A stretch of DNA of 64,000 nucleotides from Bifidobacterium saimiriisciurei. Lineage in GTDB: Bacteria > Actinomycetota > Actinomycetes > Actinomycetales > Bifidobacteriaceae. The notes beneath the pieces were generated by a model. It saw only the letters and a program-made list of their open reading frames with translations, searched no databases and had not been told where the DNA came from. Location of the stretch: the NCBI RefSeq assembly GCF_010667655.1, contig NZ_WHZU01000010.1:19147-83146 (forward strand), written 5' to 3'. Shown piece by piece: positions 1-8,821 of the stretch (positions within the stretch are counted from its first letter, which is position 1; each line of letters begins with the position of its first letter). Both the position numbers and the translations under genes were made by a program.

Positions 1-29
1 GGCCGATATGGCCGCTCGCGGCGCTCCGG

Positions 30-2435
30 TTATTCGGCGTCGTCGATGCGGAAATACAGTCGGTACGGCGTATCGGCCGGAATCCGGGAGATGGGTTCGA
101 GCCGCGGGGAATCGCCATGCTCCGCCAGTACGTACGGCCCCCACATGATAGACGCCATGTCGGCGTCGTCCGGCGTGCGGACGAGCCTCAGGCCGATGGG
201 GAACCGAATGTCGATGTCGGTTATCGATGCGCCGTCCGGACGTTTCATGGGAAACACCAGCTCATGCGTGGAGGCGTCATAGTCGACGTCGTCGGATTGC
301 CGGCCGTTGACGGTGACGATGGTGTCCGTCGGGAGTCTTCCATTGTCGTCGTGGCCGTCGAAATCGGGGAATGCCCGGCCGAGCGCCCACCACGGCACGC
401 GGACGCGAAGCGTCGCGGCCGCCAATCGGTCGATATGGATATGGATGACGTTCGGCGTCTCGTCGGGCGCATCGATGCGCATGGCGATGCCGTCGTCCGG
501 AGAATCAACGTTCATGGATTCCAATAGCTGGATGTGCACGGCGTCCGATCGGTCGTCGACAAGCACCGCGCCGTCTCCGGCCCGGAAGTGGACCTCAAGA
601 CCGGTGCCGTGGCAGCAGGTGTTGCCGTCGATGTCGAACGACTTGCGGCCGGCCGGTCGCGTCGGCAGGAAATACGTGCTGCCGCCGTTCGGTGCCGTGC
701 GGTCGATGGACGCGGCGATATGGTTGCACAGCGCCAGTTCGATGTAGTCCCCGTATTCGGGGGAAAGGGTGGTTCCATGCCGTCGCAGGCCGGCGGCGAG
801 CTTCAGCAGATTATAGGTGGCGCAGGTCTCGGCCGTGTCGTCGGCCAATAGTCCGGCGATGACGTTCGGCGTGCGGAACATCTCGCCCTGGCCGGTGCCG
901 CCGACCGCATACAGATGCGATGATACGACCTCATGCCAGAACCGTTGCGCCGCCTGAAGATATATGGCGGCGGTTTGCCGGTCGGCCGCCGCGTCGGCCA
1001 GTGCAAGATGGCCGATGACCTGCGGAATATGCTGGTTCGCGTGCATCCCGTCCAGTGCGTCCACCCGCTGCCGCAGCGGTTCGAGCAATCGGTCGTTGTC
1101 GAAATAGCGGGCGGCCGTGAGGAACCGTTTGGCGCCGTAGTGGCCGTCGTGACGATTGCCGTCATCGTTGTCGCCACTGCCGCCGCGCTCGCCGACGATG
1201 GTGGCGAGCCGCGCCAGCGCCTCGTTCATGCCGCCGAATTCGCCGGCGATGTATGTGCCCCACATGCGTTGGCGATGCTCCGGCGTAAGCCGTTCGAGAC
1301 GGTCCGCCACCCATCGGCCTATGCCTTTGGCGACGGGCAATGCCCGCGCGGCCCCGGCCTCATGGGCATCGATGAGGCCGGCGAGAAGCTTATGCAGCGT
1401 ATAGTACGGCGCCCATACGTCCGGGTAGGGCACGAGTCGTTCCAGGTCATCGAACTGTCGTTCGTCGTAGGCGCTGAGAAAACCGGGGCGGCAGCCGGGC
1501 CGCCGCGCGAACGCCCGTTGCACTTCGGCAAGGGCGTCGACGAGATAATCGAGTTTGCGGCGGATTTTGTCGTCGCCGGTCGCCTGCACGCAGAGCGCAT
1601 AGGCGGAGAGCACATGCCCGGTGGTGTGGCCGCGCAGCAGGCAATCAGGTGAATCCCAGCCGGTCATCGGCCGCGCGCCTCTCGTATCGAGGCCGGCCGC
1701 CTGACGGAAGGCGTAGAGCAGCCGGTCGTCGTCCACCGAACGCAGGTATTCCAAACGAAGAAGCTGGTTGCGGCCGATGGTCGAATGCGAGTCGAAGCGG
1801 ATGGCGGCAAGGGGTATGTTGCGAAGCGTCGGCTTCACCGCCGGGAAATCATCGTTGTCGTTGTCGTTGTCTCCCATGGCATCGTTCACAGGGCCCTCGG
1901 CGCTTCCGGAATGTTCCGGTTCGACGTCGATGACCGCCGTTACGGGGAACGGTGGTTCGGTGCCGGTATGGCCTGTGACGATGGTCCGGCCTGGAGCCGG
2001 CCGGACGACGGCTTCGGCATCGGGCCACGTCAACGGCACGGCGATGGCGCCGATGTCGGTGATCGCCGCACCCCATGAGGGCAGACGAACATGTACGGGC
2101 TCCACGCGGTCGGCGGCGATTATGCATCGGCGCGTGACCGGCGGCACGGAGCGGATGGATGCCGTATACGGCTGCTGCACCACGGTGACGGCGAAATCGC
2201 GCGTCACGGTGTCGCCGCCGTTCGTGACCGTGGCGGTGAGTGTGACCTTGCGGTCGCCCCGGCCGAACACCGGACGATGCACACGGCCGGAGGAATCCAG
2301 CCAGCGGTCGTCCGATGATTGCCAGGCGATACGGGAGCCATGCCGGCCCGTCGACGGCAGGTCGAGGTCGAACTCCACGGTGGCGAGATTGCCGAGCGTG
2401 ATGGCGTCGGCGTCGGATTGTGCAATATCGGTCAT
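30..2435 (-). CDS. DUF1680/GH127-type beta-L-arabinofuranosidase
   Basis: An 801-residue protein of the DUF1680 superfamily, which contains the GH127 beta-L-arabinofuranosidases that trim arabinofuranose from plant glycans. Residues about 10-90 look like an atrophied bacterial Ig-like domain (TLGNLATVEFDLDLP, ending TRDFAVTVV). An alpha/alpha-barrel-like region follows (LLRLEYLRSVDDDRLLYAFR, GWDSPDCLLRGHTTGH). The segments ETCATYN and CCHGTGLEVHF match the glutamate and cysteine cluster that holds zinc in characterised GH127 enzymes, so the metal site appears intact. I see no signal peptide, so it should act in the cytoplasm on imported oligosaccharides. It lies 11 bp downstream of the GH36 gene and is probably co-transcribed with it. 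The family is secure; the exact sugar specificity is inferred, because DUF1680 proteins also include other GH families. Confidence 0.8.
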   Translation of the reverse strand: MTDIAQSDADAITLGNLATVEFDLDLPSTGRHGSRIAWQSSDDRWLDSSGRVHRPVFGRGDRKVTLTATVTNGGDTVTRDFAVTVVQQPYTASIRSVPPVTRRCIIAADRVEPVHVRLPSWGAAITDIGAIAVPLTWPDAEAVVRPAPGRTIVTGHTGTEPPFPVTAVIDVEPEHSGSAEGPVNDAMGDNDNDNDDFPAVKPTLRNIPLAAIRFDSHSTIGRNQLLRLEYLRSVDDDRLLYAFRQAAGLDTRGARPMTGWDSPDCLLRGHTTGHVLSAYALCVQATGDDKIRRKLDYLVDALAEVQRAFARRPGCRPGFLSAYDERQFDDLERLVPYPDVWAPYYTLHKLLAGLIDAHEAGAARALPVAKGIGRWVADRLERLTPEHRQRMWGTYIAGEFGGMNEALARLATIVGERGGSGDNDDGNRHDGHYGAKRFLTAARYFDNDRLLEPLRQRVDALDGMHANQHIPQVIGHLALADAAADRQTAAIYLQAAQRFWHEVVSSHLYAVGGTGQGEMFRTPNVIAGLLADDTAETCATYNLLKLAAGLRRHGTTLSPEYGDYIELALCNHIAASIDRTAPNGGSTYFLPTRPAGRKSFDIDGNTCCHGTGLEVHFRAGDGAVLVDDRSDAVHIQLLESMNVDSPDDGIAMRIDAPDETPNVIHIHIDRLAAATLRVRVPWWALGRAFPDFDGHDDNGRLPTDTIVTVNGRQSDDVDYDASTHELVFPMKRPDGASITDIDIRFPIGLRLVRTPDDADMASIMWGPYVLAEHGDSPRLEPISRIPADTPYRLYFRIDDAE

Positions 2436-2446
2436 GGAAAGCGTCC

Positions 2447-4780
2447 TTAGAGGGAGGTCGTGGCGGTGGGAATCGCGGTGAGGATGAAGAGGCGGGAGGA
2501 GCCGTCACCGGGGAGCGGGGCGCGGCCCCACGTCGCGGTGGTGCGGTCGGCCAACGGCAGGCCGGCGCGCATGAGCTCGTCGCCGTATCGCGGCCGCCAC
2601 GGCGTGAACCCCCTGCCGGCCATGGCGGTGTCGCCGGCATCGGCCACCGTCGTGTCGATTTCCGTCACCGCATACCGTGCGTCCGCGTCCAATCCGGCGA
2701 GACGCAAATGCGACACCGGCGCGTTCACTCCGGTCAGCGCCCGATACCAGCCGACGACGGCCATGCGTCCATCCTCGGCGACCATCATCCACGCGGCGTC
2801 GGCGGCGTCGAATCCGGGCCGCCGGTCGAACGGGCTGCGCAGACGCCAGAACGTACCGGTCCTCATCAACGGCCCCAATCGTTTCGACCAGGCGATCTGC
2901 CGGCGAATGCGCGTGCGTTCGCCGTCATCGAGCGCACGCGGGTCGAGCTCGTAGCCGAACGTACCGAACAACGCCACATCGCCGCGCATCCTCAACGACA
3001 GACGACGGCCCGTCTCCTCGTTGGGAATGGCCGAAACATGGTTCGAGCACGCGCCGACCGGATAGATCATCGACGTGCCGTATTGGATCTTCACCCGTTC
3101 CAACGCATCGGTGTCGTCGGAGATCCAGGCCTGCGGCGCGGTCGCCAACGTGCCGGCGTCCACGCGCGCGCCGCCGCTCGCGCATGATTCGATGAGCAGA
3201 TTCGGGAACCGTGCGGCAAGGCCATGCAGCAGGCGATAGTATCCCAACGCATACCGGTGGAACACCTCGCCCTGCCGATTGGGCGGCAGGGCTCGCGAAT
3301 ACGCCTCGGACAGCGAACGGTTCATATCCCATTTGACGTAATCGACGTCGGCCCGCTCGATGACGTCGCCGATCGAACGCAGCAGATGGTCGACGACCTC
3401 CGGACGGGTCATGTCGAGCACGTACTGGCAGCGCTGCACGCCCAGCGAACGCAACGGCAGCCGCGGATCGCCCAGCACCCAGTCGGGATGCCGGCGAAAC
3501 AGGTCGCTGCGCTCGCTGATCATCTCCGGCTCGAACCACAGGCCGAACCCCAGCCCCATCGCATGCACGGCATCGGCGAGCGGCCGCAGACCATGCGGGA
3601 ACTTGCGACGGTCGGCGAACCAGTCGCCCAACGACGAATCCGCGCGGTCGCGTTGGCCGAACCATCCGTCGTCCACGACCAGCATCTCCATGCCGAGGTC
3701 CTTCGCAGAACGGGCCATCGATATCAGGGATGATTCGTCCATATCCATATGCACGGCCTCCCATGTGTTGACGACGATGGGGGAGCGTCGCGCGTTCCAC
3801 GGCGAACGGATGAGATTGCACCGGTACAGCGTATGCAGCGCCTGGCTCAGGCCGTTGAGGCCGGTGCTGCTGCAGGCCAGCAGCGCCTCGGGCGCCTGGA
3901 ACGTCTCGCCGGGCGCGAGCCGCCACGAGAACAGCTCCGGATTGATGCCGATGCGCAGACGCGTGCGGGCGTACGGGTCCACGAACACGGAGGCGTCGAA
4001 ATTGCCGCTGTACACGAGCGTGGCGGCGACGGCCTCGCCCTGCATTTCGTCGGTGGTCGGCCGCGCAAGCGCGATATACGGGCTTGCATGCTGGCTGCTG
4101 TGGCCGCGGACGGACGAGACGCCCTGCAATCCGATGCGCAGCGGCGCGCGGCCGACATGCGTCTCGCGCGCCCACGCGCCGGTGAGCGTGATCATGTCCC
4201 AATCGGCATCGGGAAGATCGAGGTTCGCGCTGTACGCCGATTCGACGGTCAGCGGCATATGCGAGACATTCGTCATCCGCACATTCCGGGCGACGACGGG
4301 AAGGTCGCGGAACATCGTCTCCGACAGCGTGACCCTCAGTCCGAACGACGCGTCGGAGAAGTCGATCTCCAGCGTCTTGCAATCCGCTCCGCCCGATTCG
4401 TCGGCATGGGCGAACGTGGACGGCAGACCATCCGGCGAAACCTTGCCGTGAATGATGCGATATGTTTCGTACGCGAGTTTCACGGCACGCGATCCCGCCT
4501 CGTCGCGCACGGACAGTGCGCACGGCCGCAGGTCGGACGAACCCGCCTGCGGATACTCGCGCCGAATCTGTTCGAGCGAGATGCCCGGATGGTCGGCGTC
4601 CGCCTGGATGGTGTCGCGTACGGTGAGGTCCTGCAGGTCGGAGAAGTCCTGACGGTCATGAATCGCTGAACCGAAGTACAACGTATTGAGGTCGCCGTCG
4701 GGAAGCACTCGTATGACATGGCTGACGACGCCATTGGTCATATGAAACTGCATATCATGCGTAATCAATTGTATTTCCAA
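2447..4780 (-). CDS. GH36 alpha-galactosidase
   Basis: A 777-residue GH36 retaining alpha-galactosidase, expected to release galactose from raffinose-family or galactomannan oligosaccharides in the cytoplasm. The N-terminal beta-domain covers about residues 1-330 and the barrel starts near NTWEAVHMDMDE (about 338). The nucleophile aspartate is in KWDMNR (about D485) and the acid/base aspartate in ISDDTDA (about D555). WFEPEMIS and ESCASGG are further GH36 signatures. Length is normal for the family. The start is TTG at 4780 with a G-rich ribosome site upstream; an ATG ten codons later is possible, but the residues before it resemble other GH36 N-termini. It is first in a two-gene unit with the DUF1680 enzyme and divergent from the peptide transporter. 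The promoter should lie in 4781-4860. Confidence 0.92.
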   Translation of the reverse strand: MEIQLITHDMQFHMTNGVVSHVIRVLPDGDLNTLYFGSAIHDRQDFSDLQDLTVRDTIQADADHPGISLEQIRREYPQAGSSDLRPCALSVRDEAGSRAVKLAYETYRIIHGKVSPDGLPSTFAHADESGGADCKTLEIDFSDASFGLRVTLSETMFRDLPVVARNVRMTNVSHMPLTVESAYSANLDLPDADWDMITLTGAWARETHVGRAPLRIGLQGVSSVRGHSSQHASPYIALARPTTDEMQGEAVAATLVYSGNFDASVFVDPYARTRLRIGINPELFSWRLAPGETFQAPEALLACSSTGLNGLSQALHTLYRCNLIRSPWNARRSPIVVNTWEAVHMDMDESSLISMARSAKDLGMEMLVVDDGWFGQRDRADSSLGDWFADRRKFPHGLRPLADAVHAMGLGFGLWFEPEMISERSDLFRRHPDWVLGDPRLPLRSLGVQRCQYVLDMTRPEVVDHLLRSIGDVIERADVDYVKWDMNRSLSEAYSRALPPNRQGEVFHRYALGYYRLLHGLAARFPNLLIESCASGGARVDAGTLATAPQAWISDDTDALERVKIQYGTSMIYPVGACSNHVSAIPNEETGRRLSLRMRGDVALFGTFGYELDPRALDDGERTRIRRQIAWSKRLGPLMRTGTFWRLRSPFDRRPGFDAADAAWMMVAEDGRMAVVGWYRALTGVNAPVSHLRLAGLDADARYAVTEIDTTVADAGDTAMAGRGFTPWRPRYGDELMRAGLPLADRTTATWGRAPLPGDGSSRLFILTAIPTATTSL

Positions 4781-5060
4781 GCTTTTGCACCCCCTGTCGG
4801 GAAGCCTTGAACAGGGTGCCTACGTTACCATCGTCCACGTTTCGGCAAAGCGCACGTCATGTAACGACAAGACCATCGACTAGACCATAGTTCACTTTTG
4901 TTTTACATATCGGCAAATCTTATGGCGAATTCAAACCGTTATATAGACATCAACATCTCCACCCACGGAAATGCCGGACCGATGTCATCGCGGTCCATAT
5001 CTCCGGCGTCTCGATCACTCCCACATATTGCGAAACGCCGTTCACAGAGAGGAAAATACG
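4781..5060. promoter_or_regulatory. Divergent control region, GH36 / peptide transporter
   Basis: A 280-bp gene-free stretch between two divergent units. It is AT-richer than the flanking genes. It contains the 60-bp element at 4861-4920 that recurs before the amino-acid transporter at 61081. The peptide-binding protein has a clear ribosome site (AGAGAGGAAA) just before its ATG at 5061. I could not fix the GH36 promoter with certainty. Confidence 0.6.
4861..4920 (+). promoter_or_regulatory. Shared transporter promoter element, copy A
   Basis: A 60-bp segment that matches 61081-61140 at 43 of 60 positions without gaps, counted by eye. The best-kept part reads ACTAGACCAT, then R, then GTTCACT, three variable bases, GTTTTACAT, two variable bases and CGGCAAA. 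TAGACC (4881-4886) and TACATA (4904-4909) are 17 bp apart and could be the -35 and -10 of a promoter. AGACCAT-R-GTTC is a near-palindrome centred in the spacer and could bind a regulator. Both copies precede amino-acid or peptide ABC transporters. Confidence 0.55.
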
Positions 5061-6809
5061 ATGAAAAAGCAAATGACGGCGCTGGCGGCCCTGGTCGCCG
5101 TATGCGCCATGACGTTGAGCGGCTGCGGCGGCTCCGGATCGAGCGACTCCGGCACGGCGAAGACCGGCGGCACCATCAAACTGGTAGGCACCGACGACAT
5201 CGACCACCTCGACCCGACCGGCAGCTCGCTGGTGAGCACCTACACGTTCCAGCGCGCCATCAGCCGCCAGCTCATCAGCTACAAGGCCAGCAACGACGCC
5301 AAGGAGCAGGTCGAGGCCCAGCCCGACCTCGCCGAATCCATGCCCGAGGTCTCCGCCGACGGCCTGACATACACGTTCAAGCTGCGCAAGGACGCCATGT
5401 GGAGCACCAGCCCGGCCCGCGCCATCACCTCCGAGGACGTGGCCAACGGCTTCAAGAAGGTATGCAACCCGCTGCTGCCCTCCGCCGCCGCCTCCTACTA
5501 CAACGCCATCGAAGGCATGGAGCAGTACTGCGCCGCATACGACACCAAGAACCCCACCACCGAGAACGTCAAGAAGCACATCCTGAACGACAACGTCTCC
5601 GGCATCACCACACCTGACGACCACACCATCGTGTTCAAGCTCAAGGAGAAGGCCTCCGACTTCATCTACATGGTGTCGCTCGACAACGTCTCCCCGGTGG
5701 CCAAGGAATCGCTGGACTACGAGCCCGACAGCCCCGACTACCGCAAGAACTACATCTCGTCCGGCCCCTACACCGTCGACGACTACAAGGCCGACAGCCA
5801 CCTGTACCTCAAACGCAACCCCAACTGGAAGAAGGCGTCCGACCCGCTGCGCGCCGCCAACGCCGACCGCATCGAGTTCACGTTCGGCGTCAGCGCCGAC
5901 AACGCCCTGCAGCAGGTCTCCAACGGCGACGCCGACGGCCTGTGGGCTATGAACGTTCCCGCCGCGCAATGGGGCACCCTCAAGGCCACCAACGGCGACG
6001 ACATGAGCGCGTTCTCCCAGGGCGGCACCAACTTCCTGTGGTTCAACACGCTCTCCAACAACAACGGCGGCGCACTGAAGAAGACCGAGGTGCGCAAGGC
6101 CCTGCAGTACTCCGTCGACAAGGCGGCGTTCGTGCAGAAGCTCGGCGGCTCCGAACTCGCCGAACCCGCCGTCGGCATCTTCGGACGCGGCGTCGTCGGC
6201 TTCGACGAGAAGAGCGACCCGTACAAGACCGACGGCAGCAAGGGCGACCCGGCCAAGACCAAGTCGCTGCTCGCCAAGGCCGGCGTCAGCAACCTCAAGC
6301 TCAAGCTCGCCTACCGTTCAGACAACGCGACCGAACCCTCCATCGCGCAGATCATCCAGCAGGACATGAAGAAGGCCGGCGTCGACGTGCAGCTCGTGCC
6401 CGTGCCCGCCTCCGACTTCTACGCCAGCTTCATGACCACGCCCGACAACACCAAGAACGGCAAGTGGGACATCGCCCTGTGTGGATGGAACCCCGACTGG
6501 GTCGGCGGCGCCGCACGCTCCGTCTTCCAGCCGCAGTTCACCTACACCGGCACCGCCCAGGTGTACAACTACGACAACTACAACAACGCCAAGGCCAGCG
6601 AACTCGCCAAGAAGGCGCTCGCCAGCTCCAGCACCTCGGACGCCGAGAAGATCTGGGGCCAGGTCAACGACGCCGTCATGGACGACCCGCCGGTGCTGCC
6701 GCTCTACTCGGTGAAGGCCACGCTGATCCACAGCAGCGCGATTAAGAACGCCTCCATCTTCGCCCTCTCCGCCGGCTACGACTGGACCAACGTCTCGGTC
6801 GAACGGTAG
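5061..6809 (+). CDS. Peptide ABC transporter substrate-binding lipoprotein
   Basis: A 582-residue family-5 (OppA/DppA) extracellular solute-binding protein that captures oligopeptides for the permease encoded downstream. The N-terminus MKKQMTALAALVAVCAMTLSGC is a lipoprotein signal with the lipobox LSGC, so the mature protein is anchored at the outer face of the membrane. The family-5 signature spans the middle (PDLAESMPEVSADGLTYTFKLRKDAMWS, and a region near FWFNTLSNN). An upstream in-frame ATG at 4971 exists, but the ATG at 5061 follows AGAGAGGAAA and begins the signal peptide, so I use 5061. It heads the operon 5061-10936. A strong hairpin follows the stop (6818-6859) and probably lowers expression of the downstream genes relative to this one. 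Confidence 0.93.
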   Translation: MKKQMTALAALVAVCAMTLSGCGGSGSSDSGTAKTGGTIKLVGTDDIDHLDPTGSSLVSTYTFQRAISRQLISYKASNDAKEQVEAQPDLAESMPEVSADGLTYTFKLRKDAMWSTSPARAITSEDVANGFKKVCNPLLPSAAASYYNAIEGMEQYCAAYDTKNPTTENVKKHILNDNVSGITTPDDHTIVFKLKEKASDFIYMVSLDNVSPVAKESLDYEPDSPDYRKNYISSGPYTVDDYKADSHLYLKRNPNWKKASDPLRAANADRIEFTFGVSADNALQQVSNGDADGLWAMNVPAAQWGTLKATNGDDMSAFSQGGTNFLWFNTLSNNNGGALKKTEVRKALQYSVDKAAFVQKLGGSELAEPAVGIFGRGVVGFDEKSDPYKTDGSKGDPAKTKSLLAKAGVSNLKLKLAYRSDNATEPSIAQIIQQDMKKAGVDVQLVPVPASDFYASFMTTPDNTKNGKWDIALCGWNPDWVGGAARSVFQPQFTYTGTAQVYNYDNYNNAKASELAKKALASSSTSDAEKIWGQVNDAVMDDPPVLPLYSVKATLIHSSAIKNASIFALSAGYDWTNVSVER

Positions 6810-6817
6810 ACGGGCCC

Positions 6818-6870
6818 GGCGCCCCGCCCGCACCGTCCCATACGGACGGGCGGGGCGCCGTCCTTCTTCT
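6818..6870 (+). terminator. Hairpin between binding protein and ATPase genes
   Basis: Perfect 13-bp arms, GGCGCCCCGCCCG (6818-6830) and its complement (6847-6859), followed by a pyrimidine-rich TCCTTCTTCTTCT. It lies directly after the binding-protein gene and before the ribosome site of the ATPase gene. This is the usual place for a partial terminator or mRNA-stabilising hairpin that gives excess binding protein. Confidence 0.7.
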
Positions 6871-6922
6871 TCTCCGCCACACATCGGCTCTTCCAACGAA
6901 CAGAGCACAAGGAGTTACGGAA

Positions 6923-8821
6923 ATGTCCATTCTTCAGGTACACGACGTCAGCGTGGATCTGCCCACCGAAGACGGCGTGGTGCATGCGGTGCAGCACGTG
7001 TCGTTCGACGTCGACAAAGGCGAGGTGTTCGGCATCGTCGGCGAATCCGGCTCCGGCAAAAGCGTGCTCACCCAGGCCATCACCGGCCTCATGCCCGGCG
7101 CCGAGGTCCACGGCTCCGCCGTATTCGACGGCGTCGACCTGCTCAAGGCCGCGCCCAGGCAACTGCGGTCCATGCGCGGCAACAAGATCGGCATGATCTT
7201 CCAGGACCCGCTTTCCAGCCTGCACCCATACTTCACCATCGGCTCGCAGATCGTCGAGGTCATCAAAACCCACGAGCCGCAGGCCTCCCGCGAGGATGCG
7301 AAGGCCCGGGCCGTCGAAATGCTGGAGATGGTCGGCATCAAGAACGCCGACAAACGCTTCAACGACTACCCCCACCAGTTCTCCGGCGGCATGCGCCAAC
7401 GCGTGATGATCGCCATGGCCCTCGTGCTCCGCCCGGAGATCATCATCGCCGACGAGCCGACCACCGCACTCGACGTGACCATCCAGAAACAGGTGCTCGA
7501 CGTACTGCGCGACATGTCGGACAAGCTCGGCACCACCGTCGTCATGATCTCCCACGACCTCACCCTCCTCGGCTCGTTCGCCGACCGGGCCATGGTCATG
7601 TACGCCGGCCACCAGCTCGAGACCGGCCCCGTCTCCGCACTGTTCTCCCGTCCCGCGCACCCGTACACGCTCGGACTGCTGCACTCATCGCCCGACGCCG
7701 AAGGCGACCGCAAGCGGCTCACACCCATCGAAGGCCGTATGCCCAGCCTGCTCGACATCCCCGTCGGCTGCGTGTTCGCGCCCCGCTGCCCCAACGCCAC
7801 CGACCGCTGTGGGCTCACGGCGCCGCCGCGCCGCACGCTCAGCGACGGCGTGACCGTGAGCTGCTGGCGCCGCGCCGACCCCATCCCCGCCGAAGCCAAG
7901 CCGGAGATCGACGAATTCGTGCTCCAACGCGCCCGCGACCGCGCCGAGGAGCAGGCCGACGGGACCACGGAAAACAAGGAATGGCCGATCGACAGGAACG
8001 CGCCCATCGCCCTCGTCGAAGACCTGCACCTGACCTACAACGCCGGAACCCGCAAAGCCGTCGAGGTGCTCAAGGGCATAGACCTGACCGTCAACCGCGG
8101 CGACTCCATCGGCCTCGTCGGCGAATCCGGCTGCGGCAAGACCACGCTGGCCCGCGTGATCGCCGGCCTTCTGCCCGCCACCAGCGGCACCGTCACACTG
8201 CTCGGTCAGGACAACAGCACCGTAAGCCGCACCGAATGGCGTGAACAACGCCGCCATGTGCAGCTCGTGTTCCAGGACCCGTACGGCTCACTCAATCCAC
8301 GCCGCCGCATCGGCTCCATCATCGGCGAACCCATCCGCATCCAACACCACTGGTCCGGCGACCGACTGAAGAAACGCGTGCAGGAGCTCATGGAGCTCGT
8401 CGGTCTCAACCCCGAACACTACAACCGGTATCCCGGTGAATTCTCCGGCGGCCAGCGCCAGCGCATCGGCATAGCCCGCGCGCTCGCCCTCGACCCCGAA
8501 CTCATCATCTTCGACGAGCCGGTCTCCGCGCTCGACGTCTCCATCCAGGCGCAGATCCTCAACCTCATCCAGGACCTGCAGGACGCGTTCGGCTACACCT
8601 ACCTGTTCATCTCGCACGACCTGGCCGTCGTACGCCACGTATGCAGCCGCGTCGTCGTCATCGAGAACGGCAGGATCGTGGAACGCGGCGACACCGAACG
8701 GATCTACGACAATCCGCAGGCTCCCTTCACCAAGCGTCTGCTCGCCGCATCCATCCGGGCAGTGCCCCCGCAGTCGGAGGCCACGGCCCATCGCACACTC
8801 GTCAAGGAGGTGGCGGCATGA
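6923..8821 (+). CDS. Peptide ABC transporter, fused DppD-DppF ATPase
   Basis: A 632-residue protein with two complete ABC ATPase domains in one chain, equivalent to separate OppD/DppD and OppF/DppF subunits. Domain 1 has Walker A GESGSGKS near residue 45, signature FSGGMRQRV and Walker B IIADEPTTALDV. It ends with the peptide-family C-terminal region rich in proline and cysteine (VGCVFAPRCPNATDRC), whose cysteines may hold an iron-sulphur cluster as in other OppD proteins. Domain 2 has Walker A GESGCGKTT, signature FSGGQRQRIGIARAL and Walker B LIIFDEPVSALDV. The start ATG at 6923 follows AAGGAG. The stop overlaps the next start in ATGA, indicating translational coupling to the permease gene. 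Confidence 0.94.
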   Translation: MSILQVHDVSVDLPTEDGVVHAVQHVSFDVDKGEVFGIVGESGSGKSVLTQAITGLMPGAEVHGSAVFDGVDLLKAAPRQLRSMRGNKIGMIFQDPLSSLHPYFTIGSQIVEVIKTHEPQASREDAKARAVEMLEMVGIKNADKRFNDYPHQFSGGMRQRVMIAMALVLRPEIIIADEPTTALDVTIQKQVLDVLRDMSDKLGTTVVMISHDLTLLGSFADRAMVMYAGHQLETGPVSALFSRPAHPYTLGLLHSSPDAEGDRKRLTPIEGRMPSLLDIPVGCVFAPRCPNATDRCGLTAPPRRTLSDGVTVSCWRRADPIPAEAKPEIDEFVLQRARDRAEEQADGTTENKEWPIDRNAPIALVEDLHLTYNAGTRKAVEVLKGIDLTVNRGDSIGLVGESGCGKTTLARVIAGLLPATSGTVTLLGQDNSTVSRTEWREQRRHVQLVFQDPYGSLNPRRRIGSIIGEPIRIQHHWSGDRLKKRVQELMELVGLNPEHYNRYPGEFSGGQRQRIGIARALALDPELIIFDEPVSALDVSIQAQILNLIQDLQDAFGYTYLFISHDLAVVRHVCSRVVVIENGRIVERGDTERIYDNPQAPFTKRLLAASIRAVPPQSEATAHRTLVKEVAA

